Part shown: piece after piece, positions 1 to 5,640 of the stretch
Numbering within the stretch: position 1 is the first letter of the stretch
How the letters are laid out: each line of letters opens with the position of its first letter
From: Pseudothermotoga sp.
GTDB lineage: Bacteria; Thermotogota; Thermotogae; Thermotogales; DSM-5069
NCBI GenBank assembly: GCA_028276125.1
Contig: JAPYWY010000087.1
Coordinates: 1 to 6,878 of the forward strand
DNA length: 6,878 bases
Direction of reading: 5' to 3'
Position numbers and translations under genes: made by a program
Notes under the pieces: generated by a model
What the model was told of the DNA's origin: nothing
The model's input: the letters and a program-made list of their open reading frames with translations, nothing else
The model's database searches: none

Positions 1-10
1 GTGAGAGATT

Positions 11-1228
11 GTGAGCGCGTTCTTGGCTGCCGCGACCAGTGTGGCTTTGGTGCTCTCGGGGGGTGGTGCACGGGGGGCCTACCAAATAGGTGTGTGGAAA
101 GCTTTGAGAGAGTTGAACATCGATATTGTTGCCGTGTATGGAACTTCCGTTGGAGCCATCAACGGGGCACTCATCGCCTATGGCGATTATGACTTTGCTG
201 AAAAAGCCTGGCTCGAGGTCGAATTCGAACAGGTGATGAACGTACCCGAAGAGATGAAAAAGATCTTGAGCGGTGGCATATTCGAACTCAACATCTTCAA
301 AGCCTTTGAAGTGGCGAAGAATCTTGTCGAGTCTGGTGGCATAGACATCACGCCTCTTCGGGAGAAACTGAAGCTCTTGCTGCCCGAGGAGAAGATAAGA
401 AGTTCTAAGGTTCACTATGGCTTGGTGACCTACTGCATCAGTGATTTGAAGCCTTACATGTTGTACATAGAAGAGATCCCCGAAGGCATGCTGGCAGATT
501 ACATACTCTCGAGTGCGAACTTTCCACTCTTCAAAAGAGAAGAGATCGCAGGCAAGTTGTTCATAGATGGTGGAATCTACAGCAACGTTCCTGTGCGCAT
601 GGCGGTTGAGAGAGGCTGGGAGAACATCTTGGTCGTCGATATCGGAACGATCGGTCTGGCGGACATTCTTGATTATCTGAGAATCTTTCGCGAGAGAACT
701 CGGATCGGGTACATCAGACCGAGGGAACATTTCGGAAACGTGCTGAACTTCGATAGGGAAGTGATCAGGAAATACTTCGTTGAAGGTTATCTCGACACGC
801 TCGCGTACTTTGGAAAACTTTACGGGGAACAGTATTACCTTTCGAGCGAAGAGGACGTTTTGAAACAGCTCTATGCGAAGCTCGACGCGAAAGAGAGAGA
901 CATCGCAGGTTTCTTGCTGGGATTGAAACTTCCAAGCGAACTGTCGGCGGAACAGCAGTACGAATCTTTCATACTTCCTCGTTTGAGGCTCGAAACGCTC
1001 TCTTTTTTCGATGAACCCAAGAAGGTGCCGATCAAACTTTTGGAGACTCTGGCAAAGGTGTTGAACGTCGACAGATTGAAAATTTACACACCTTTGGAAT
1101 TACTCGAAGCGATCGTCCACAGCACTGAACCTGAGAATTTGCTCAGCAAAGTTGCCATCCAGATCAGATACAGAAAACTTTTAGACTTCGTGATCTTCGT
1201 CTACAAGAATGCGACAAGGAAAATGTAA
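11..1228 (+). CDS. Patatin-like phospholipase (serine acyl hydrolase)
   Basis: A 405-residue protein expected to cleave acyl esters of phospholipids or related lipids with a Ser-Asp catalytic dyad. All three patatin signatures are visible: the oxyanion-hole loop GGGARG at residues 17-22, the nucleophile elbow GTSVG at 44-48 (Ser46), and the catalytic Asp in DGG at 186-188. The segment around 166-173 (SSANFPLF) and the GY-containing helix near 258 also fit bacterial patatins. Residues about 275-405 form a helical C-terminal extension that I do not recognise. There is no clear signal peptide, so a cytoplasmic or membrane-surface location is likely. The GTG start at 11 is chosen because GTGA at 1-4 could be the 3' end of a GGAGGTGA ribosome site at the usual 6-nt spacing. 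An in-frame TGA at 2-4 rules out a longer form. The only good alternative is GTG at 41, which begins right at the VALVLSGGG strand but has no visible ribosome site. The family is sure; the substrate is unknown. Confidence 0.92.
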   Translation: MSAFLAAATSVALVLSGGGARGAYQIGVWKALRELNIDIVAVYGTSVGAINGALIAYGDYDFAEKAWLEVEFEQVMNVPEEMKKILSGGIFELNIFKAFEVAKNLVESGGIDITPLREKLKLLLPEEKIRSSKVHYGLVTYCISDLKPYMLYIEEIPEGMLADYILSSANFPLFKREEIAGKLFIDGGIYSNVPVRMAVERGWENILVVDIGTIGLADILDYLRIFRERTRIGYIRPREHFGNVLNFDREVIRKYFVEGYLDTLAYFGKLYGEQYYLSSEEDVLKQLYAKLDAKERDIAGFLLGLKLPSELSAEQQYESFILPRLRLETLSFFDEPKKVPIKLLETLAKVLNVDRLKIYTPLELLEAIVHSTEPENLLSKVAIQIRYRKLLDFVIFVYKNATRKM

Positions 1229-1246
1229 TCGTGAGAGTTCCAAGCA

Positions 1247-1270
1247 GTTCAAATTCTTTCGCGTTTGAAC
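1247..1270. repeat. Perfect 7-bp inverted repeat upstream of the small gene
   Basis: GTTCAAA at 1247-1253 and TTTGAAC at 1264-1270 are exact reverse complements separated by 10 bp. No T-tract follows on either strand, so this is not a standard intrinsic terminator. It lies between the patatin stop and the ATG at 1292, where a regulator-binding site or an mRNA hairpin could sit. Function is not established. Confidence 0.45.
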
Positions 1271-1275
1271 GATAA
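1249..1275 (+). promoter_or_regulatory. Possible sigma-28 (FliA)-type promoter, weak
   Basis: TCAAATTC at 1249-1256, an 11-bp spacer, and AACGATAA at 1268-1275 match 5/8 and 6/8 positions of the enterobacterial sigma-28 consensus (TAAAGTTT, N11, GCCGATAA) at exactly the right spacing. Against it, initiation about 7 nt after the -10 would fall at about 1281-1283, leaving almost no leader before the ribosome site at 1282-1287. It also overlaps the inverted repeat, so the match may be chance. Confidence 0.2.
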
Positions 1276-1291
1276 AAGAACAGGTGATCAT

Positions 1292-1498
1292 ATGAGGATC
1301 GACGGTGTGTCGAACAATCGTATCGCTTTGAACTTCATTTCTGCACCGAAGCAACCACAAGAAGTAGCATTGGTGAGCAAAGAAGATTTTCTGAAGCTTC
1401 TGAGTTTCGCCTTCTACCAACAGAACGGTTTGAACGTGAAGTTGGTTCGCATCGCGGTGGAAAACTACACTAAAGCACGTATGGACCTTTTGGCTTGA
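1292..1498 (+). CDS. Small protein of unknown function, 68 residues
   Basis: I do not recognise this protein. It begins MRIDGVSNNRIALNF, has a proline/glutamine-rich linker at residues 18-22, then a predicted helical segment with acidic and hydrophobic residues (SKEDFLKLLSFAFYQQ, about 29-44) and a second helix near the C-terminus (VKLVRIAVENYTKARMDLL). It has no signal peptide, membrane segment or cysteine. The ATG at 1292 is chosen over the in-frame TTG at 1265 because AGGTGA at 1282-1287 lies 4 nt before the ATG, while nothing suitable precedes the TTG. It follows the patatin gene by 63 bp on the same strand and may be co-transcribed or have its own promoter. The MRIDG start and C-terminal helix are faintly like the anti-sigma factor FlgM, but the family's usual C-terminal spacing is not kept, so I do not assign it. 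Confidence 0.7.
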   Translation: MRIDGVSNNRIALNFISAPKQPQEVALVSKEDFLKLLSFAFYQQNGLNVKLVRIAVENYTKARMDLLA

Positions 1499-1505
1499 AA
1501 GCAAA

Positions 1506-1524
1506 CGAAGCTCGACGTGCTTCG
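1506..1524 (+). other. Hairpin after the small gene; weak terminator candidate
   Basis: CGAAGC at 1506-1511 and GCTTCG at 1519-1524 form a 6-bp stem with a 7-nt loop, 8 nt after the stop codon. The nearest T-rich run (TTGTTTT, 1540-1546) lies 15 nt further on, too far for a normal intrinsic terminator. It may slow or partly end transcription before the pilin operon promoter. Confidence 0.25.
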
Positions 1525-1589
1525 AACACGAATCGACCGTTGTTTTGGGGAAAAACTGCACACCTTATGTAATAATCAAGATATGTCCG

Positions 1590-1598
1590 TGCTAAAAT
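1590..1598 (+). promoter_or_regulatory. Extended -10 promoter for the pilin-like operon
   Basis: TGCTAAAAT fits the extended -10 pattern TGnTAtAAT for the housekeeping sigma factor and sits in an AT-rich stretch (about 1565-1620). No good -35 lies at the standard distance, which an extended -10 can tolerate. Initiation near 1605 would leave a leader of about 38 nt before the GTG at 1643. A second AT-rich candidate, TAATAAT at 1570-1576, is less well formed. Confidence 0.35.
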
Positions 1599-1629
1599 AT
1601 GGTTAGATGTAAAATACGAAAAAGTCTTC

Positions 1630-1637
1630 GGTGGTGA
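1630..1637 (+). promoter_or_regulatory. Ribosome binding site deciding the first pilin start
   Basis: GGTGGTGA differs at one base from the GGAGGTGA sites seen before the other genes here and lies 5 nt before the GTG at 1643. The in-frame GTG codons at 1631 and 1634 fall inside this site and have no site of their own, so they are unlikely starts. Confidence 0.6.
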
Positions 1638-1642
1638 AGAGC

Positions 1643-2134
1643 GTGCGGGGGTTTACTTTGACGGAAGTGCTCGTCGTTATGATAGTCCTCTCAATAGCTC
1701 TCTCTATAGTCGTGCTTCTCATGACGAGCGTCTACAGAGGTTCAATCGTGTCTTTCGACAGAATAACCGTTCAGGACGAACTGACCATGATAGATGCAGC
1801 CATCCGCAGGGAATTGCTGAAGGTTGGGCCAACGATAGAAGGATTGACGGTACAAAGCACTTCTGTTGAATTCTACGCGATCGTTCCTTTCTCAAAACAG
1901 CTCTACGGAACTTACGCTTCTGCCACCAGACTAAGTTACAGGCTCATATTCCTGAACAAGAAACTCGAACTTCAGATCAGCGATGACGCTGGATATATGA
2001 AAAGGATTGTGCTCGGTGAACTTGATGACTGTCGGTTCGAGGGGCAAGGGAAGTTGATAAGGTACAGTCTAACAAAGAAGAACGTGACGTTGGGTAAGCT
2101 TGATTCCTCGGTGGTGCTCTATAACTTGAAGTGA
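1643..2134 (+). CDS. Minor pseudopilin with prepilin leader (GspJ-like)
   Basis: A 163-residue type IV pilin-like protein. With the GTG at 1643 as start, the leader is only MRG, and prepilin peptidase would cut before FTLTE, giving the canonical Phe1 and Glu5 of a mature pilin. A hydrophobic helix (about residues 4-27) anchors it in the inner membrane before assembly. The rest is a small, mostly beta-type soluble domain with one cysteine (residue 130), so no disulfide loop like that of many major pilins. The second half is strand-rich, as in GspJ/PilW-type minor subunits, but no family-specific motif was recognised. It is first in a tight operon: its TGA (2132-2134) is embedded in the ribosome site of the next gene, whose start is 9 nt after this stop. 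The likely role is as a tip or priming subunit of a type IV pilus or type II secretion pseudopilus. The pilin class is sure; the J-like label is inferred from size and neighbours. Confidence 0.85.
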   Translation: MRGFTLTEVLVVMIVLSIALSIVVLLMTSVYRGSIVSFDRITVQDELTMIDAAIRRELLKVGPTIEGLTVQSTSVEFYAIVPFSKQLYGTYASATRLSYRLIFLNKKLELQISDDAGYMKRIVLGELDDCRFEGQGKLIRYSLTKKNVTLGKLDSSVVLYNLK

Positions 2135-2143
2135 GGTGAAACG

Positions 2144-3841
2144 GTGAGAAAGGGCCACGTTCTGGTTCTCACCTTGGTTCTGTTGATCATCGTTTCAATC
2201 TTCGTTGTTGCCATACTCACAAACTTATCTGCCTACGTTAAAAGAGTTAGCCTCCAAAATGCTAAGAATCTCTCACACCTGGGTGCGCAGAATTTACTCC
2301 AGCTGTCTGTGGCGTTCCTGAAGCCAAGCTTCAGCGGTGTGAGGGGTGTGGCGTTGCCTTGGGTGAACGGCAACGTTTCGAGTAACGTGGGTTGGTGGGA
2401 CAGGTTCAAGAACTGGTTGTTCAGCCAGTCTGACGGTGATTTCTGGCGCAACTTCTTTCAGAGAGTCAACGAGAACAGATATTTCGATCTGAGTGCCGTG
2501 AACGAGTTCAACGAAGCTCTAGCATCCTTTGGCCTCAGCGGTTCGACGGTCGTCGTGCCCATTACAGGGACATACATGGTGGGTGGAAATCCGTACTCGG
2601 TTCTGGTGGTCAGCCGAAATTCGGTCGGAAAGACGGAAAGTTACGCCTTGGCCGTTTTAGCGATAGATTTTTTGAACAAGTATGCGTATTTCACTGAAAG
2701 GGAGACTCGTCCCGGTGGTGGGAAGATATACTTCGTCACGCGAGACTTGATAGATGGTCCGATGAGATCCAACGACACGATAAACATTTGGGGAAATCCA
2801 ATTTTCAGATCGACTGTTGAGGTAGGAGACGTAAACATAGTCTCCGGAAGCCCCAGCTTCGAAATGGGATGGAAACGTTTAATCCAGCAGGACATCGAAG
2901 ATTACAACATGACCAAGATAAAGCAGAACTACGCCAACGATCTGGAGGCTTTGGTCAAACCGATGAACCAGTTCGTGACAAGTGATGCGGAGTCAGGCAT
3001 AAAGTTGAATCTTAAAGGAAAAACGATACAAGTTGGAAATAACACCAGGACGGCACAAAAACTCATCGTCGAGTTCAAGAGCGCTCAAGGTCAGGGAGCA
3101 GACCATTTCATCAGGGTTTCGGTTGAGTACAGGCAAGGGTATACGACTGGCATAGATAATCTCTTCACCATCAAACCAAGAGAAGGAGCACAGCAAATAA
3201 CCATCCATGGCGAGAACGCGAGAAAATGGCTCGATCTAACTGGAATCATCCCAGGCGATCCATCCGAGTACGACAAGTACGTGAACTTCAACGGCGTGCT
3301 CGTGAGTGACCTGACGATCGCCTTGAAGAACCATTCCAACAACGACAAACCGATGTACGTCGATGGAAGGTACACGATATATTCTAAAGAGGACGTAGAG
3401 ATATACGATCATATAGTGTACGAAGATTTCCGTGATCTCTTCCCACACAACAGGATCGATGATATCGTCGTTGATGATAATCTGGTTGATCAGATGAAGA
3501 GCGCCGCACGAACAGATTTTCTCAACATCGTTGCCGACAAGTACGTTTGGGTCAAAGAGAAGCAAAGGAATCTCAAGATCACGGCAAGCATCTATGCTTT
3601 CGATCAGAGTTTTCAAGTTGAAAACTATGACTCAGGTTCATCCGTTGGACAGCTCACAATCTTCGGTTCTTTGATGCAGTATTACCGTGGACCCGTCGGA
3701 ACGTTTAGTGGTGATGTCATTCGAACAGGCTACTACAAGAACTACATTTACGATTACAAGATCTTGGAGGGTATGAGCGCGATAGGTACACCGGCGAAAC
3801 GTGAAGGGGTCGTCTTGCTCGCGGTCAGGGGGATCTACTGA
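2144..3841 (+). CDS. Large PilX/GspK-like pilin-related protein without Glu5
   Basis: A 565-residue protein with a type IV pilin-like N-terminus: MRKG, then a hydrophobic helix (about residues 5-27), then an amphipathic helix (about 31-60) of the kind that lines a pilus core. If cut after Gly4, the mature protein would start with His and have Leu at position 5 instead of Glu. Loss of Glu5 and large size are features of GspK-type tip subunits and fit PilX-like proteins. The rest (about 60-565) is a long, apparently extracytoplasmic domain. A segment near 204-221 (DGPMRSND ... GNPIF) resembles the GP-H/R-x-N-D and GNPxF pattern of large PilX-like surface proteins in Thermotogae and Deinococci; a match to a DUF4900-type domain is plausible but untested. 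The GTG start has a strong ribosome site, GAGGTGA at 2133-2139. Its stop overlaps the next ATG by one base, so translation is coupled. It probably joins the two flanking pseudopilins in one complex. Confidence 0.82.
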   Translation: MRKGHVLVLTLVLLIIVSIFVVAILTNLSAYVKRVSLQNAKNLSHLGAQNLLQLSVAFLKPSFSGVRGVALPWVNGNVSSNVGWWDRFKNWLFSQSDGDFWRNFFQRVNENRYFDLSAVNEFNEALASFGLSGSTVVVPITGTYMVGGNPYSVLVVSRNSVGKTESYALAVLAIDFLNKYAYFTERETRPGGGKIYFVTRDLIDGPMRSNDTINIWGNPIFRSTVEVGDVNIVSGSPSFEMGWKRLIQQDIEDYNMTKIKQNYANDLEALVKPMNQFVTSDAESGIKLNLKGKTIQVGNNTRTAQKLIVEFKSAQGQGADHFIRVSVEYRQGYTTGIDNLFTIKPREGAQQITIHGENARKWLDLTGIIPGDPSEYDKYVNFNGVLVSDLTIALKNHSNNDKPMYVDGRYTIYSKEDVEIYDHIVYEDFRDLFPHNRIDDIVVDDNLVDQMKSAARTDFLNIVADKYVWVKEKQRNLKITASIYAFDQSFQVENYDSGSSVGQLTIFGSLMQYYRGPVGTFSGDVIRTGYYKNYIYDYKILEGMSAIGTPAKREGVVLLAVRGIY

Positions 3842-4233
3842 TGAAGATAGGTATTAGCCTCGTTGAGGTACTTGTCGGTTTGGTCCTGATCGCCATAACT
3901 GTTGTCTTCGCGTTCGAGGCGATCACCAATTCTTTGAACACGGTCAACAGGCAGGAACTGGAGATCAAGACTGTGTGTCTTTTGAACTTCACGCAGAGCT
4001 ATCTGGCCGAGTACCGGGTAGGTGTTCAACTGCCGAGCAATATAGTTGAAACCATCAACACTTCTTTCCACGGTTCGAACTCCAACAACGTGTTTCCAAG
4101 AATCCACACTTTGCAAGCCACGACAACGAGCTTGAATCTTTCCGGTTCCACCATCTTCTACAGAGTTGTACAGATTGAGATACGAAAGACACCGAACATC
4201 TCTGAGAGCTTCGTTCTACTCTTTGGCCTTTGA
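3841..4233 (+). CDS. Minor pseudopilin with short prepilin leader (GspI/PilV-like)
   Basis: A 130-residue protein with the four-residue leader MKIG followed by ISLVEVLVGLVLIAI, which gives the canonical Glu5 of a mature type IV pilin. The hydrophobic helix spans about residues 5-27, followed by an amphipathic helix (about 28-60) and a small soluble domain. The ISLVEVLV sequence and the total length are typical of the GspI/PilV class of minor subunits. The ATG shares its first base with the preceding TGA (TGATG at 3839-3843) and has the ribosome site GGGGGA at 3828-3833. It ends 19 bp from the stop of a convergent gene, and no terminator hairpin with a T-tract is visible between them, so the two transcripts may overlap at their 3' ends. 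The pilin class is sure; the I-like label is moderately sure. Confidence 0.85.
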   Translation: MKIGISLVEVLVGLVLIAITVVFAFEAITNSLNTVNRQELEIKTVCLLNFTQSYLAEYRVGVQLPSNIVETINTSFHGSNSNNVFPRIHTLQATTTSLNLSGSTIFYRVVQIEIRKTPNISESFVLLFGL

Positions 4234-4252
4234 TGCTTCGAACCTGGAAGTT

Positions 4253-4681
4253 TCAGCCCGGCTCACCGGCCGACAATCCTTCGATCAACGTGTCGGTGTT
4301 TTGCTCCTGTTTCACCAGCTTGTACGCGAGCTTTGCGACGGCTCCAGCAGTGTGCGTTTTGAGTTCGCCCTTCTCTTCCACTGAGAGCTTGTCGAGGTCT
4401 GCGAGTTTCTCTTTCACAAAGTCAACGTTGGCCCTCAACATGTTCCTCACAGACGCAGTCGAAACACCGAGATACTCCGCTATCTCCTTTTCAGTCTTCA
4501 TGTACTCTTCCTTCAACACAATGGCGATGCAAGCGCGGGCAAGCGATGCGAGCCACGTCAAATTTCTATGTTGAGCGAGTTTACTGAGCCCTCCGAGGAG
4601 CTCGATCGATCTGAGTAGGACCTTCGTGGCGAGCTGTTCGATCTGCTTTTCAGTATTGGACGGCCTGGGTTCCAGTATCAT
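4253..4681 (-). CDS. Helix-turn-helix regulator paired with the KaiC-like ATPase
   Basis: A 142-residue helical protein with a helix-turn-helix at about residues 63-84 (TEKEIAEYLGVSTASVRNML), including the A-x-x-LGVS turn typical of DNA-binding modules. An alanine- and leucine-rich helical region (about 12-58) precedes it and a charged helix (about 85-125) follows. There is no membrane segment. The ATG at 4681 is chosen because GGAGGTGA (4693-4686) lies 4 nt before it. In-frame GTGs at 4696 and 4684 overlap or crowd this site. The ribosome site is inside the last codons of the KaiC-like gene, with only 4 nt between stop and start, so translation is coupled. I recall a small family of probable regulatory domains encoded beside KaiC-type ATPases in thermophiles (TIGR03879, near_KaiC_dom); this protein fits in size, HTH and position, but that match was not tested. 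Its DNA target is unknown. Confidence 0.78.
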   Translation of the reverse strand: MILEPRPSNTEKQIEQLATKVLLRSIELLGGLSKLAQHRNLTWLASLARACIAIVLKEEYMKTEKEIAEYLGVSTASVRNMLRANVDFVKEKLADLDKLSVEEKGELKTHTAGAVAKLAYKLVKQEQNTDTLIEGLSAGEPG

Positions 4682-4685
4682 CACA

Positions 4686-5570
4686 TCACCTCCCACCGAT
4701 GGGATTGAGAATCTTCACCAAACCTGTTTCGGTGATCTCCATGATGTACGTTCGCGTGTCATGACCCGAAAGTCTACAGCCGTCGATCCTGAACAGTCTC
4801 ACGATGTCTCCAAGTTGCTTTCCATACATCTTTGACTTGTACTGGCTGTCTACGAGCTCCTTCGCGAAAACGAAGCAACCATCCACGATGTGGCTCACCG
4901 CGTAACCTCCCGCGGCTTCCGCTGTGAGCTCTTCGTGTCCGCTCCGTTTCTGTGAGACGAACAGTGCCGTTTGGTACCACTTTTTCATGAAGTTGAAAAG
5001 TCTTCTGACGATCGTCCGCGCTGCGACTTCTTTGTTCTCATAGAGTCCCGTGATTGAGTCGATCACAACGAATCTCACCTTGTACTGTTTCATAACGTAA
5101 GCGAGCGTTGTGAGCAAGTCTGCCACGTTTTCTCTGAGCGATCCATGGGAAGCTGCGTCAATGAGTACGATGTTCTTTTCGATCTTTGCTGGTTCGTGTC
5201 CCATGGCTGCCGCTCGCATTTCCAACCCCTTAGCCACGAAAACTGCGGGCGATTCGACTGTGACGAAGGCTACCTTCTCACCGCGTGCTGCCTGGGCGAC
5301 GGCGAACTGTTCAACGAAGAGAGATTTTCCGGTGTCCGAAACACCCGTCACGTTGAAAACCGCATAGGTGGGAATGCCTCCGAGGGACTTTTTGACGGGT
5401 TTGCCGTCCTTGACCTCGACCGTGAAGAACAACTCGTCCAAGCCCTCCACACCGGTGGGAACACCCGTGATCTTAGGTGCCTGCTTCACAGCTTCGCCCA
5501 TAACGATGATGCTCTCTTCGACGACTCTCGGTTCAACTTGAGACTCGTAGTTCTCGTAGCGTTCCGTCAC
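4686..5570 (-). CDS. KaiC/RecA-fold ATPase, thermophile KaiC-like family
   Basis: A 294-residue single-domain P-loop ATPase of the RecA/KaiC fold. Walker A is GVSDTGKS at residues 76-83, and the Walker B strand is FVVID at 167-171 (Asp171) followed by Ser172. The PTGVEGLDELF segment at 38-48 is the usual KaiC/RadA N-terminal motif before the first strand. At the site of KaiC's paired catalytic glutamates there is only one (TVESP, Glu106 followed by Ser107). SQKRSGHEELTAEAAGG (206-222) corresponds to the sensor region and the loop facing DNA or partners in RecA-type proteins. It has one ATPase domain, unlike the two of circadian KaiC, and fits the archaeal and thermophile KaiC-like families (I recall the AF_0795 type; not tested). 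The GTG start at 5570 has GGAGGTGA at 5584-5577. It is co-transcribed with the HTH gene downstream. A regulatory or signalling ATPase is likely; the partner and output are unknown. Confidence 0.85.
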   Translation of the reverse strand: MTERYENYESQVEPRVVEESIIVMGEAVKQAPKITGVPTGVEGLDELFFTVEVKDGKPVKKSLGGIPTYAVFNVTGVSDTGKSLFVEQFAVAQAARGEKVAFVTVESPAVFVAKGLEMRAAAMGHEPAKIEKNIVLIDAASHGSLRENVADLLTTLAYVMKQYKVRFVVIDSITGLYENKEVAARTIVRRLFNFMKKWYQTALFVSQKRSGHEELTAEAAGGYAVSHIVDGCFVFAKELVDSQYKSKMYGKQLGDIVRLFRIDGCRLSGHDTRTYIMEITETGLVKILNPIGGR

Positions 5571-5593
5571 GCTTCATCACCTCCAACTTTATT

Positions 5594-5624
5594 AAAACAA
5601 AAAAGCGCCGGCTCACGCCGGCGC
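5594..5624 (-). terminator. Strong intrinsic terminator after the Spy-like gene
   Basis: On the minus strand, GCGCCGGC (5624-5617) and GCCGGCGC (5612-5605) form a perfect 8-bp, all G/C stem closed by the loop GTGA, which has the form of a stable GNRA tetraloop. It is followed at once by TTTTTT, G, TTTT (5604-5594). It lies 16 nt after the stop of the Spy-like gene and about 20 nt before the start of the KaiC-like gene's ribosome site-to-start region, so it separates the two units. Confidence 0.93.
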
Positions 5625-5640
5625 GTTGTGGGGGTGGTGT

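Noticed and set aside
1..192. Plus-strand frame starting with GTG at position 1
   Set aside because: It overlaps the patatin gene in another frame, has no family motif, and the patatin frame holds all the catalytic motifs.
1181..1561. Minus-strand 126-codon frame opposite the small gene
   Set aside because: It lies antisense to the 68-residue gene and its flanks, and has a low-complexity translation rich in Cys/His/Phe typical of a shadow frame, with no convincing domain.
1631..1642. GTG 1631 or 1634 as start of the first pseudopilin
   Set aside because: Both codons are part of the GGTGGTGA ribosome site that serves the GTG at 1643, and nothing suitable lies upstream of them.
3236..3616. 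Minus-strand frame inside the large pilin-like gene
   Set aside because: It is fully contained in a well-supported gene on the other strand, with no ribosome site or recognised family.
4258..4269. CCGG-CTCA-CCGG dyad as a terminator between convergent genes
   Set aside because: The stem is only 4 bp, lies within the 3' end of the HTH gene, and has no T-tract on either side.
4230..4574. Plus-strand frame after the last pseudopilin
   Set aside because: It is antisense to the HTH gene, has a serine-rich composition typical of a shadow, and has no ribosome site.
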